DNA of 64,000 nucleotides, taken from contig NZ_LYPB01000046.1 of the NCBI RefSeq assembly GCF_001653565.1, forward strand, positions 1 through 64,000. Direction: 5' to 3'. Each line of letters starts with the position of its first letter. Within the stretch, counting starts at the first letter, position 1. Of this stretch, positions 8,989 through 17,826 are shown piece by piece. The notes beneath the pieces are model-generated. The model ran no database searches. It was not told the DNA's origin and saw only the letters and a list, made by a program, of their open reading frames with translations. This DNA comes from Paenibacillus oryzisoli (GTDB lineage Bacteria > Bacillota > Bacilli > Paenibacillales > NBRC-103111). The translations under genes and the position numbers were made by a program.

Positions 8989-9051
8989 AATACAGCGCTT
9001 TCAGCGGGGTAAGTGATAAAGTTTTAAGATGGTGTATGAAATTGTTAAGAT
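8989..9051 (-). promoter_or_regulatory. promoter element A2: two ATCTTAA sites, cre-like site, -10
   Basis: Read on the minus strand: ATCTTAACAA (9042-9051), ATCTTAAAAC 21 bp later (9021-9030), cre-like TGAAAGCGCTGTAT (8990-9003) and a likely -10 TGTATT (8989-8994). From the second site to the -10 there are 36 bases, exactly as in element A1. The distal site abuts the stop codon of the response-regulator gene (9052). Confidence 0.65.
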
Positions 9052-10668
9052 TTAGGTGATGTGCCGATCCCGGTATTCTTGTGGCGTAACCCCGTAATAA
9101 TTTTTGAACAGTTTGCTAAAATAAGGCGGGTTTTGGAAACCCATTTGACTTGCTAGCTCGTAAATTTTAATATCTGTTGAACCCAGCAGAACGGCTGACT
9201 TTTCCATCCTATACCGCATGATGAAATCACTGATATTTTCTTTCATTTCCTGTTTATACATAGAGGACAGGTAGACTGGATGCAAAGTCACATGATCTGC
9301 GATCGTTTGCAGTGAAACATCTTGTGCAATATGTGTCTCAATAAACCGATGAATCTTTGAAATTAGCTGGTTTTTACCGTCCTTGAATTCGCGTATGCTG
9401 CCAGATTCCATGCTTTCCAGTACGCCTTCTGCCCACGCCATGACTTGGTCCGCTCTGTATAACATTCGTGGATCTGGCGACACGTCCGCCTCCATCCCCG
9501 ATACTTCCATCAATGTTTTGCCTTGTAGATGCGCGATATACAGAAATGCATTCATCAAGGTATAAGTAACTTCCATCATGTTTTCTTCCGTATCCATTTT
9601 CTTGGCGTTCATTTCTTCAAAGACATCACGCAATTTCGTGCGCACATCCCCCCACCGTCCAGCTTCTAATAGCTGTTGAATGCTTGGCGGACTATATAAG
9701 GATTGCAGAGACCTTGATTGCACGCGAGGCTTCCCGGACATAATCATGACTTCCCTGTCGCTTCGCGGAACTTTGCGAAATTCATTCAATGATTTGCGGT
9801 AATACAGCGCGAGTTCATCTGGAAATATCCCCTCATCGCTTATCAAGACGGATACTTGCCCTTTCAGAAAGGCTGATACTTTCAACTGCAGCTCATAAGC
9901 CGATTTCTCTAGCTTTTGATCACCTACTGGTTCGAAAGATCCTCCCATGCCTTTGTCCTGCACCAAAAAGCATAAATACCCGAAGGTATCCCTACAGTAC
10001 CAGACGTGGTAATTCGCTTCTAAAATCTCGCAAGCGATATTATGAACGGCATATTCGAATAACAAAGAGTCAGCCTCCGCCTTATCCCCGAATCCATCAT
10101 CCATTCTCACTAGAATAAAAGAACAGTCCTTTCCCGGTTCAAATGGAAGCTGGTACTCTTTCATTCGTTCAGCGAGTGTAGAAGAAGACATGGAGCTCCC
10201 CGTTAACAAGTTAATTAATAAATTGGATTTTAATAACGGCAGGTGAACATGAAGTGTCTGACGAGCCCTTTCCAAGGAGCCTACATGCTCCCATTCCTGC
10301 TGGAAGAGCGTTTTGACACGGGCAACCTCATCCATTAACTCTTCGTCCTTAATCGGTTTCAGCAAATAATTCACCGTGCCGTACGTAATTGCCTGACGCG
10401 CGTAGTCGAATTCACCGTAGCCCGAAAGTAGAATGCATTTGGTCCGGGGATAGTGATCGCGTATAAATTTACATAATTGCAGCCCGTTCATGCCCGGCAT
10501 CCGAATATCCGTTACAACAATATCAATGGGTGTTTTCCCCAGCACATCAACGGCTTCCAACCCAGAGGCTGCCTGAAAAACAGTTTCCACACCGATATGT
10601 CTCCAATCATTCTCTACCATGCTCTTTAATAACATGGGTTCATCGTCAACCAGCAGAAGCTGAACCAT
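9052..10668 (-). CDS. YesN-like AraC-type response regulator
   Basis: About 538 residues. An N-terminal receiver domain (1-120) has the acidic DDEP start, phospho-acceptor Asp54 in VVTDIRMPGMNG and the conserved Lys in LLKPIKD. A long middle region of the YesN type follows, then a C-terminal AraC double helix-turn-helix (about 430-535) ending in GFQNPPYFSKLFKNYYG and TPQEYR. ATG at 10668 has GGGAGG 10 bp upstream; the TTG at 10677 has no good spacing. It follows the YesM-like kinase by 26 bp and forms a two-component pair that typically senses a sugar or its binding protein. It probably binds the ATCTTAA repeats of elements A1 and A2 (inference from proximity and the AraC-type repeat spacing). 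Confidence 0.92.
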   Translation of the reverse strand: MVQLLLVDDEPMLLKSMVENDWRHIGVETVFQAASGLEAVDVLGKTPIDIVVTDIRMPGMNGLQLCKFIRDHYPRTKCILLSGYGEFDYARQAITYGTVNYLLKPIKDEELMDEVARVKTLFQQEWEHVGSLERARQTLHVHLPLLKSNLLINLLTGSSMSSSTLAERMKEYQLPFEPGKDCSFILVRMDDGFGDKAEADSLLFEYAVHNIACEILEANYHVWYCRDTFGYLCFLVQDKGMGGSFEPVGDQKLEKSAYELQLKVSAFLKGQVSVLISDEGIFPDELALYYRKSLNEFRKVPRSDREVMIMSGKPRVQSRSLQSLYSPPSIQQLLEAGRWGDVRTKLRDVFEEMNAKKMDTEENMMEVTYTLMNAFLYIAHLQGKTLMEVSGMEADVSPDPRMLYRADQVMAWAEGVLESMESGSIREFKDGKNQLISKIHRFIETHIAQDVSLQTIADHVTLHPVYLSSMYKQEMKENISDFIMRYRMEKSAVLLGSTDIKIYELASQMGFQNPPYFSKLFKNYYGVTPQEYRDRHIT

Positions 10669-10694
10669 CGCTACCAAGCCTCCCTACTTTCTTC

Positions 10695-12407
10695 TCATTT
10701 CCAACGAAGTGCTACGCTGAGACCTGACAACTGCTTGGAAGAAGTTATGCTAATGCCTGCATCAGGACCAAATCGTTGAACTAATCGTTGATTCACATTC
10801 CACAGTCCGCAGCCTGTATGTTCATCCATAGGACGTTCTAAACTCTGCACATAGTCCGCGATCTCCAGATCCGTCATTCCCACACCGCTATCTTCGACAA
10901 CAAGCACATTCCAATCCGACTCCCGATGACCCGAGACCATGATCGTTCCTGGTCCTGGTTTGGGTTCAATGCCATGTACAATCGCGTTCTCTACAACTGG
11001 TTGGAGAATCAGCCTCATCACAGGTTCATTCAACATATCCGAAGGAATATCAATCTGATAATCCAGACGTTCAAGCCTTAACGAATAAATGTTCAAGTAG
11101 TGATTGACCAGATCAACCTCTTCTTCTAACAAAGGCATCTGATTCTCTACTCTTGTGGTATAGCGATAATAATCACCTAAATGATACGTCATCTGTTTGA
11201 TGGTATCGGTATAGCCAGCTTTCGCGCAACCAGCGATGAATGACAGGCAATTGTACAGAAAGTGTGGATTAATCTGCGATTGCAGCTGTTTTAACGTTGC
11301 TAGGCGGGAACGATTTTGTTCTTCGTACACATTGGTAATCAAATGTTGGATCTCATTCCCCATGTCATTGAAGCGCAGCATCATGTAATCAAATTCATTA
11401 TGAAACCGCTTGTTGATACGGAATGAATAATCTCCCATCTCCATATGTTTGAGCCCTTTCATGATATAAGAAATCGGCTTCTGCACATGAAGATACAAGA
11501 GATAGGAAGTGGCGAATCCAAGGAGAACCAGCACGAACATACTGATATAGAACAGGTTTCTGCTCTTAATAATCGGTGCGTGAAACGTGTTTAGAGGCAC
11601 ATAATCTATGAGATAAGCTTCGATACTTGGCAGAAAGGTATAGCTCAAATAAGCTTTCTGTTCCTCCAACTGTATGCTTCGATGCCCGCCTTCGTTTAAG
11701 CCCTCCTTCAGAAGTCTTTCACCCAGCCTCTCTAAGTCAGCATTACTTGAATCAGAAGCCGAGAACACCTCGCCAGTGCTTGTTAACAAAAACGAGTAAC
11801 CTGGACTATCTCGTTTGTATGAACGTAGCATTTTTCTAATATTATCTAGTCCAAAACGCACCTCATAAATCGCACTTACCGTCTGTGGACTGCTTTTGGA
11901 AAAGTACGGATCCCAGATAAACAGTTGATAGTACGACGTTTCGTTAGATCCTCCAGCATGGAATTGCCACTTCCCGTTGTCGGCCGTTTCGAGGACACTC
12001 TGATCATAGCGATCATTGGGGTTGGTCGATATTCTTCGTTGGGTATCGGGCAGATAGATGGATAAATCATTGCTCCAGTTGCTGGAGAAGCTCTGAAGAA
12101 AGAGTTTTTCTTTTACTTGGGTTTGGAAGTCAATCATCCCATAGTAATCTTTCGTCAAGATGCTCGTCTGAAGCTTCAGAATGGAGGAGTCACGCGCCAA
12201 AACACTCGAGGAAAGAGATAGACGCTCTGCCCCCACTTCAATTTGGTTTTTCAGGAACAGCAGCTGGCTTTCGTTATACGCCGTGATCTGTGAATCAATG
12301 ACTTGGAAGCTGGTTCTGCTGAAATACGAGAATAGAATGACGATAGGAATTAAGAGAACAAGGATGACACCGTTGATTTTCAGGAATATGGGCCAGTGCC
12401 GCTTCAT
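10695..12407 (-). CDS. YesM-like sensor histidine kinase
   Basis: 570 residues. One membrane helix near the N-terminus (about 10-30), an extracytoplasmic sensing domain (about 35-280), a second helix (about 283-303), a HAMP region (305-357), then the His_kinase domain of the LytS/YesM class with phospho-acceptor His382 in the NPHFLYN motif, and a HATPase domain with EN and GxGxG-like boxes (VENAIVHG, VVEDSGVGM, GLWNVNQRL). CTTAAGGAGGTTGTGCA precedes the ATG. It is co-transcribed with the response regulator. The promoter must lie in the 114-bp divergent gap shared with the permease genes. The ligand is unknown; sugar sensing is typical for this class. Confidence 0.92.
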   Translation of the reverse strand: MKRHWPIFLKINGVILVLLIPIVILFSYFSRTSFQVIDSQITAYNESQLLFLKNQIEVGAERLSLSSSVLARDSSILKLQTSILTKDYYGMIDFQTQVKEKLFLQSFSSNWSNDLSIYLPDTQRRISTNPNDRYDQSVLETADNGKWQFHAGGSNETSYYQLFIWDPYFSKSSPQTVSAIYEVRFGLDNIRKMLRSYKRDSPGYSFLLTSTGEVFSASDSSNADLERLGERLLKEGLNEGGHRSIQLEEQKAYLSYTFLPSIEAYLIDYVPLNTFHAPIIKSRNLFYISMFVLVLLGFATSYLLYLHVQKPISYIMKGLKHMEMGDYSFRINKRFHNEFDYMMLRFNDMGNEIQHLITNVYEEQNRSRLATLKQLQSQINPHFLYNCLSFIAGCAKAGYTDTIKQMTYHLGDYYRYTTRVENQMPLLEEEVDLVNHYLNIYSLRLERLDYQIDIPSDMLNEPVMRLILQPVVENAIVHGIEPKPGPGTIMVSGHRESDWNVLVVEDSGVGMTDLEIADYVQSLERPMDEHTGCGLWNVNQRLVQRFGPDAGISITSSKQLSGLSVALRWK

Positions 12408-12427
12408 TGCACAACCTCCTTAAGATA

Positions 12428-12456
12428 TTGACAGTCACCTTTAATATGTATTCTAT
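12428..12456 (+). promoter_or_regulatory. candidate sigma-A promoter for the permease genes
   Basis: A consensus -35 TTGACA (12428-12433) is followed after 17 bp by TTCTAT (12451-12456), with the permease start 66 bp downstream. The region also serves the divergent kinase gene. On the minus strand TGGAAGCGTTTTTT is a poor cre-like match. Confidence 0.45.
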
Positions 12457-12521
12457 ACAAAAAAACGCTTCCATCCTAAGATAAATAAACAAAAGATTGA
12501 AGTCGAGGAGGAAAATAATGT

Positions 12522-13472
12522 ATGAAAGATACCGCCATTATAACATCATCGCCACCCGTAACGGCAAGAGCAAGAGCGAAACGAAATCATCCCCTTCGCA
12601 AAACATGGAGGCTTCATCTCATGCTGCTGCCTGCAGTATTGGTTGCTTTGATCTTTAAATACGCCCCCATGCCAGGCATCATCATGGCGTTCCAGGACTT
12701 CAAGCCATGGCTTGGCATATCTGGTTCCAGGTGGATTGGTTGGGATAATTTCCAACTTATTTTTACAATGAAAGGCTCCGTTCAAGTCATTTGGAACACG
12801 TTGATTATTTCTGTTTTGAAAATAATATTTGGCTTGGCTGTCCCCGTCACTTTCGCCTTACTGATCAATGAAATCCGCAATATGAAGTTAAAACGCTCGC
12901 TTCAAACCATGGTGTACCTGCCGCATTTCATGTCATGGGTTATATTAGGGGGTATCTTGTTGGACGTGCTTTCACTAGACGGTGTTTTAAACCGGTTAGT
13001 TGCAGCCCTTCATATACAGCCCATTATGTTTCTGGGCGAAGCGAACTGGTTCCGTTTTACCGTTATCGTGAGTGATTTATGGAAGGAATTCGGCTTCTCA
13101 GCGATCGTCTTCCTTGCCGCCTTATCTGGTATCAATCCAGATCTGTATGAAGCCGCCGAAATCGATGGTGCTGGGAGATGGCAGCAGACCATTCATATTA
13201 CACTTCCTTCGCTGCTTCCCATCATGGTGGTCGTGTTCACATTGTCCCTAGGCAACATGCTCAATGCCAACTTCGATCAAATCTATAACCTGATTAACCC
13301 CCTTGTCCTTGAAAAGGGAGATATTATCGATACCTTTGTATTCCGCAACTTCCAAGGCGGGCAATACAGCTTAGCTGCCACGGTTGGCCTATTCAAATCG
13401 GCTGTCGGGTTCATCCTAATCAGCGCCGGCTACTACATTTCGCACAAATGGACGAATTACCGTGTATTTTAA
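12522..13472 (+). CDS. LplB-type sugar ABC transporter permease
   Basis: 316 residues, with a basic cytoplasmic N-terminus and about six membrane helices of the binding-protein-dependent permease family. The cytoplasmic EAA loop reads YEAAEIDGAGRWQQTIHITL, the docking site for the shared MsmX-type ATPase usual in these systems. GAGGAGG sits about 10 bp before the ATG; the ATG four bases earlier is in another frame. It is followed after 27 bp by the second permease. It probably pairs with the binding protein at 7241-8938. No ATPase gene is in the cluster, as is typical when a multi-use ATPase is encoded elsewhere. Confidence 0.92.
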   Translation: MKDTAIITSSPPVTARARAKRNHPLRKTWRLHLMLLPAVLVALIFKYAPMPGIIMAFQDFKPWLGISGSRWIGWDNFQLIFTMKGSVQVIWNTLIISVLKIIFGLAVPVTFALLINEIRNMKLKRSLQTMVYLPHFMSWVILGGILLDVLSLDGVLNRLVAALHIQPIMFLGEANWFRFTVIVSDLWKEFGFSAIVFLAALSGINPDLYEAAEIDGAGRWQQTIHITLPSLLPIMVVVFTLSLGNMLNANFDQIYNLINPLVLEKGDIIDTFVFRNFQGGQYSLAATVGLFKSAVGFILISAGYYISHKWTNYRVF

Positions 13473-13499
13473 AAATGACGAATCTCGGAGGAACAGGCT

Positions 13500-14378
13500 A
13501 TGTATTATAAAAATCCATCCTATAAAGTGTTTTATTATACGAATGTAACACTTCTAGTCCTTGTCTCCATTCTCTGTATTTTACCGATGCTGCATATCTT
13601 TGCTGTCTCTCTCAGTGGAAAAACAGCCGCCGAATCGAATCTGGTCACGCTGTTCCCCATCGATTTCAATCTGGACAGCTATGTGAAAACTTTTCAAAAT
13701 GATAACTTCCTGCATGCCATTCAAATCTCCGTATTGCGGAGCTTAATCGGTACGGTTCTGGCGATGATGGTAACTGTTCTCGCTGCCTTTCCTTTGTCCA
13801 GAAGTACTATCGAATTCAAGCCACGCAACTTCTATGTCTGGTTCTTCCTGATCATTATGATCTTCGACGCCGGACTGATCCCTCACTACCTGCTCATACA
13901 AAAAATCGGATTGGTCGGTTCGTTCTGGGTTTACATTTTACCCCATCTGCTCAATGTCTGGAATATCATTCTCATGATGAATTTCTTCCGTGCGATACCC
14001 AAAGAATTGGATGAGGCGGCTACCATGGACGGGGCAAGCTCATTCCGAATTTTCTTCTCGGTTTACTTACCGATATCCATGCCTGCCCTGGCAACTCTCT
14101 CCCTATTCACACTGGTAGGACATTGGAACAACTGGTTTGATGGCATGTTATATATGAGATCTCCCGAACAGTGGCCGCTGGCCACGCTTCTGCAGACCAT
14201 CGTTGTCGCACGCGACCTCAGTAAAACAGGTATTGATTTTGAAGATCTAGAATTGTTGTCCAATCGGAGTGTAAAAGCCGCACAAATCTTCATCGCAATG
14301 ATTCCGATTCTCGTCGTCTACCCGTTTCTACAACGCTTTTTTGTTAAAGGCATAGTCATCGGAGCCGTTAAAGAGTAA
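13500..14378 (+). CDS. LplC/YtcP-type sugar ABC transporter permease
   Basis: 292 residues, six predicted membrane helices, and an EAA loop DEAATMDGASSFRIFFSVYL. It has the family's usual start (YKNPSYKVFYYTNVT) and C-terminal FLQRFFVKGI-GAVKE. GGAGGAACAGGCT precedes the ATG. It forms a dimer with the preceding LplB-type permease to import an oligosaccharide delivered by a lipoprotein. No clear terminator follows, and the EcsC gene begins 83 bp later. Confidence 0.93.
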   Translation: MYYKNPSYKVFYYTNVTLLVLVSILCILPMLHIFAVSLSGKTAAESNLVTLFPIDFNLDSYVKTFQNDNFLHAIQISVLRSLIGTVLAMMVTVLAAFPLSRSTIEFKPRNFYVWFFLIIMIFDAGLIPHYLLIQKIGLVGSFWVYILPHLLNVWNIILMMNFFRAIPKELDEAATMDGASSFRIFFSVYLPISMPALATLSLFTLVGHWNNWFDGMLYMRSPEQWPLATLLQTIVVARDLSKTGIDFEDLELLSNRSVKAAQIFIAMIPILVVYPFLQRFFVKGIVIGAVKE

Positions 14379-14461
14379 TTCAACAGCGATTAGGAATGAT
14401 ACTCATCTGCATCCAAATGCGATTCCACACGTATACGATGTAGAAAGGAGTTGTTTACAAC

Positions 14462-15316
14462 ATGAACAATCTTGATCGCAATCACCCTCCAGAAACGGCA
14501 AATGAGCTCCAACAAGCCCTTCATGAGATAGAAGCCTGGGAAGCTGAACAGAAAGACCTGTGGTTCTGGGAGAAGCTGGGACGGCTGCCTTTCCAAGTAC
14601 TGGACCGATTAACGCCGAAGTTTTTGAATAAAAAAATAGGTGAAGCCTTAGATGAGCTCGGCAATTATTTGCAAGCAGGAGGGCAGTATCTCATTTCGGA
14701 GAAGGGAACCTTGCGACAGGTTGAGGACGTGTATAAGCGAGGTGAGCAAGATGATCTTCCTGAGGCGATTACGATTGCATCCGTGGGCTCATTGCCGCTG
14801 AAAGTGCTCGATCAAACCGCCGATGAGATTGTGCTGAATCGTTCTAAAATCGCTACCTTGCAAGGCGCCACGACAGGGATTGGCGGGATTCTAACGCTCG
14901 CTATCGATATTCCAGCCATCCTTGGACTGTCTTTGAAAACCATCCAAGAAGTGGCTATCTGCTATGGCTATGATCCCAAGGATAAGCAGGAGCGGATCTT
15001 CACGATTAAAGTTCTGCAATTCTCATCCTCCGACATCGTCGGCAAAAAGGCCATTCTCGAAGAGCTTGGGAACTACGCCGCTGCGGACAAAGAGAAGGTG
15101 CAGATGATCTCTCAACTCCAAGGTTGGCGCGAAGTATTCGCTACGTACCGCGATAATTGGGGGTGGAAAAAGCTATTCCAGCTCATCCCCATTGCGGGTA
15201 TTCTCTTCGGTGCTTGGATCAATCGCGGCACGCTGAAGGATGTTGGTGAAGCTGCGAAAATGCTGTATCGCAAGCGTCGTATACTCGAGCGGTTGCAGGC
15301 CCAAGTCAATGATTAG
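14462..15316 (+). CDS. EcsC family protein
   Basis: 284 residues. It matches the EcsC family: an acidic N-terminal helix (HEIEAWEAEQKDLWFWEKLG), PFQVLDRLTPKFLNKKIG, a central glycine-rich hydrophobic stretch (QGATTGIGGILTLAIDIPAI) and a C-terminal hydrophobic segment (LIPIAGILFGAWINRG). EcsC is named from the Bacillus ecs operon, where EcsAB is a transporter; the biochemical role of EcsC is not established. AAAGGAG lies 11 bp upstream of the ATG. Neighbours are the small basic protein at 15374 and a convergent Ser/Thr kinase. A role linked to the sugar permeases upstream is not evident. Confidence 0.88.
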   Translation: MNNLDRNHPPETANELQQALHEIEAWEAEQKDLWFWEKLGRLPFQVLDRLTPKFLNKKIGEALDELGNYLQAGGQYLISEKGTLRQVEDVYKRGEQDDLPEAITIASVGSLPLKVLDQTADEIVLNRSKIATLQGATTGIGGILTLAIDIPAILGLSLKTIQEVAICYGYDPKDKQERIFTIKVLQFSSSDIVGKKAILEELGNYAAADKEKVQMISQLQGWREVFATYRDNWGWKKLFQLIPIAGILFGAWINRGTLKDVGEAAKMLYRKRRILERLQAQVND

Positions 15317-15373
15317 CTGAAACCATCCCTCTCTCTTATCGTAATAAGGAGTAAACCGCGAAAGGGGGAATGT

Positions 15374-15574
15374 ATGGTGATCAAATATTTACTACGTAAA
15401 CTATTAGGATCTCTTCTGCATTCCAGACGAGGACGACACTATGGTCATCGACATAGCAGCTCTAATCATAGGGGGTATGTAACCCGGCGTTACTCGTCAA
15501 GTCACCGGGGAGGATACGGACGCAGCCATCATGGTCATGGGTATTATAAAAATAGAGGTGGAAGCTCCAGTTAA
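15374..15574 (+). CDS. small Arg/His/Ser/Gly-rich basic protein
   Basis: 66 residues. It starts with an amphipathic KYLLRKLLGSLL segment and continues as a low-complexity tail of Arg, His, Ser, Gly and Tyr (GHRHSSSNHRGY, RGGYGRSHHGHGYY). A good Shine-Dalgarno (AAAGGGGGAATGT) precedes the ATG and a terminator follows within a few bases, so it is very probably a real gene. It lies 57 bp after EcsC. The composition suggests metal or nucleic-acid/phosphate binding, or a phosphorylation target; the adjacent convergent gene is a Ser/Thr kinase. No family was recognised and no function is assigned. Confidence 0.7.
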   Translation: MVIKYLLRKLLGSLLHSRRGRHYGHRHSSSNHRGYVTRRYSSSHRGGYGRSHHGHGYYKNRGGSSS

Positions 15575-15578
15575 ACCG

Positions 15579-15603
15579 AAGCCGCGAAAGTGGCTTTTTT
15601 CTT
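15579..15603 (+). terminator. rho-independent terminator after the small basic gene
   Basis: AAGCCGC (15579-15585), a GAAA tetraloop and GTGGCTT (15590-15596) form a seven-pair stem with one G-T pair, followed by TTTTCTTTTT. It starts 5 bp after the stop codon. Confidence 0.85.
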
Positions 15604-15604
15604 T

Positions 15605-16405
15605 TTATACGAGTACAACGTCTAATTCCTCCATACAAACTTGAACATTCGCAAAAGGTGGATCGATTTGCAATAATTTGCGGATAATGCGCTTTGTATG
15701 GGCGGTTATCGGCAATTCTTGCTCCCATCCTCTAGCTGCCTCCTCCTGCTCTTCTTTCAACTCATACGTCGAATACAACATATACAGTAAGAAGTGGCCA
15801 ATGGCATACAGATCTGACGTGACATCTACGGTCCTTCTTCGAATTAAATCTTCATCGGCATCTAGCGCTAATCGGGCTGGCTCACCTAGTCGAGCGGCTA
15901 GACCGAAATCGATTAGACTCATACGGTCACCCTCTAAGATGACATTCGGAATGCGAATATCCAAATGCACGATACCTTCCTCATGAATGAATTGTACAAT
16001 GTTCAATAACTGTCGAATGAAGCGTAAAGCGTCCTTTTCTTCAAATCGAGCTCCCTCTTCAAAAATCAAATCCTCTACGGTCCGACCTTGGATATACTCG
16101 GTTATCATATACAAACGGTTCGATTCTTTGAATGATGTGTAACATTTGGGAATAGACGAATGCTCTAACTGACTCATGATAGCCATCTCCCGGTGCAATA
16201 GATCTTCGCCCAATTGTCCTTTACTTGGTTTCGCCTGCTTCGCGACGACCTCTTGACCGGAGTTCTTGTCCAGACACAAGTAAGTTAACCCGTAGCTTCC
16301 CATACCGAGGAAACGTTTGATCTGATATTGGCCTCGAATGACCTCTCCCTCTCTTCGGGGAAAGTCAATCCATGCTTCGTATACCCTTTTTAGATAAGCT
16401 ATCAC
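15605..16405 (-). CDS. Ser/Thr protein kinase (Hanks type), soluble
   Basis: About 266 residues, kinase domain only. Visible motifs: glycine loop GMGSYG, catalytic Lys56 (VVAKQ), Glu73, catalytic loop HLDIRIPN (Asp149, Asn154), DFG at 166-168 and VDVTSDLYAIG near the C-lobe. The usual HRDLKPxN is changed: HLD instead of HRD, and Arg replaces the loop Lys. The HLD form lacks the Arg that normally responds to activation-loop phosphorylation, so the kinase may be constitutively active. No PASTA or membrane segment is present. GTG at 16405 has CGAGGAG 8 bp upstream and is preferred over the ATG at 16426, which lacks a Shine-Dalgarno. It is convergent with the small basic gene. Confidence 0.85.
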   Translation of the reverse strand: MIAYLKRVYEAWIDFPRREGEVIRGQYQIKRFLGMGSYGLTYLCLDKNSGQEVVAKQAKPSKGQLGEDLLHREMAIMSQLEHSSIPKCYTSFKESNRLYMITEYIQGRTVEDLIFEEGARFEEKDALRFIRQLLNIVQFIHEEGIVHLDIRIPNVILEGDRMSLIDFGLAARLGEPARLALDADEDLIRRRTVDVTSDLYAIGHFLLYMLYSTYELKEEQEEAARGWEQELPITAHTKRIIRKLLQIDPPFANVQVCMEELDVVLV

Positions 16406-16454
16406 CGTTCGGTCTCCTCGTTCCATAGTAGGCTTCTAATGGCTTAAGTGAATC

Positions 16455-17675
16455 TTAACGGGGCAATGCTTGGGGCATTTCTTTCTTATCTTTTTGCAGC
16501 AAAAAAACTACTGTTCCTATGCACCCGCAAATGGCTGCCGCAATTAATATCCCGGAGATCGGCATGTAATCGGATAAACCCGTGCTTATTATTGGTGCGA
16601 TAGAGCCGCGAATGCCAAACAGCATTAAGTGCAAGCCGAACACGACGGCCTCTCTTCCAGGTACAACACGGAAAATATAGGCAAGAATACCAATATCCCA
16701 GATGGCATCTCCGATTCCCTGAATTCCGCTACCAATAATGACGGCCGGATAATTCCCGAAAGTCCCATAAAGCAAGGGAACAATTGTGAACGCTGCCAGT
16801 CCATAGACCAACGTTTGCTTCGCAGAAAATCGATCAATTACCCAACCAACAACGAAATAGGCCACTAATAAACACACATAATAGGTCATACGTGCCAGTG
16901 CAATTTCAATGTTGTTCAACTGCAGTTCTTTAACTTGGATAATCTGATATAGGGGACTCGCTAATATGTTGCCAAAGCCCGTTAATGTCGTCGCGGCAAA
17001 AAAAACGAGCAGCTCCCGGTGATTTCGCACAAGCTTGAGTTGTTCTCTAAATGAAGATTTACGTGCTGATATCGACGCGGATGGAGCAATTTCCCTAACG
17101 CGGGCTAGGAAAAGAATCGCTATAACACCTGTTATGGATGCGGTAATTAGGGGTCCACTCGGGCCTGATTTATCCGTCCACGCACCGACTATGTAAGCAA
17201 GTGGAATCATCATAGCTCCCATGGCAACCCGAACATAGCCCATGAGTCGGCCACGCAATTCTGGCTGATACATACGTGTAATTAGCGCGGGATAAGCTGG
17301 TGCTTGTATGCCCATTAGAAAGTAAAAAATGATAGCCGTCACCACATAGACGCTGGGAGCACCAAAGAACGCCGGAAACAACAACAGAGCTCTACCAATG
17401 ATATTGGGGATAATGACAAAAGGTTTGGGACTTGATTGTTCAATTTTCCCTGCCCAAATCGGCGAGAACAGCAGGCCAATTGCCGGAGCGGCTGCGAGTA
17501 TCCCAACTTCCAGATTCGTAGCCCCTTGTCGAATGGCAAGTGCGATATAGAACTGGTTAAAGACCACATTAAAGAGACTAAATAAACACGCTGCTCCAAA
17601 ATCACTATACAAGTTGTGCTTAGTTGCCGGGCTCATTTGTAAGCCTAGTTTTTGAAACATTTTGTTTGCTAGCAT
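16455..17675 (-). CDS. MFS transporter (12 TM)
   Basis: 406 residues, about 12 hydrophobic segments, and a typical MFS N-terminal half (QGATNLEVGILAAAPAIGLL, then a short loop). The motif A-like loop region is weak. The start has GGAAGGGAAG about 8 bp upstream. It sits 50 bp before the kinase gene on the same strand. The second MFS gene at 17827-19089 is on the same strand but separated by a terminator. The substrate is unknown; drug or metabolite efflux is the usual default and cannot be confirmed. Confidence 0.85.
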   Translation of the reverse strand: MLANKMFQKLGLQMSPATKHNLYSDFGAACLFSLFNVVFNQFYIALAIRQGATNLEVGILAAAPAIGLLFSPIWAGKIEQSSPKPFVIIPNIIGRALLLFPAFFGAPSVYVVTAIIFYFLMGIQAPAYPALITRMYQPELRGRLMGYVRVAMGAMMIPLAYIVGAWTDKSGPSGPLITASITGVIAILFLARVREIAPSASISARKSSFREQLKLVRNHRELLVFFAATTLTGFGNILASPLYQIIQVKELQLNNIEIALARMTYYVCLLVAYFVVGWVIDRFSAKQTLVYGLAAFTIVPLLYGTFGNYPAVIIGSGIQGIGDAIWDIGILAYIFRVVPGREAVVFGLHLMLFGIRGSIAPIISTGLSDYMPISGILIAAAICGCIGTVVFLLQKDKKEMPQALPR

Positions 17676-17767
17676 GGCTTTACTTCCCTTCCTACTTCTC
17701 TCATTCTAAGCTCACTATTAACTTCATGATAGCAGGTTTTCAACGCAAAGCTAGCATTTGCGGACAT

Positions 17768-17808
17768 AATAAAGAGCTCACCTTATTTACAAGGTTGAGC
17801 TCTTTATT
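17768..17808 (-). terminator. rho-independent terminator after the second MFS gene
   Basis: A 13-bp stem (AATAAAGAGCTCA at 17768-17780 with its complement at 17796-17808) encloses a second small stem (CCTT/AAGG). On the minus strand it follows the stop codon at 17827 by 18 bp. Because the arms themselves are A/T-rich at the base it may work in both directions. Confidence 0.75.
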
Positions 17809-17826
17809 TCTACATTCACAGCTCGA

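Noticed and set aside
12990-13010. AAACCGGTT sequence as another LacI operator
   Set aside because: It lies inside the permease coding region at 12522-13472, is not a full palindrome and is far from the LacI operon.
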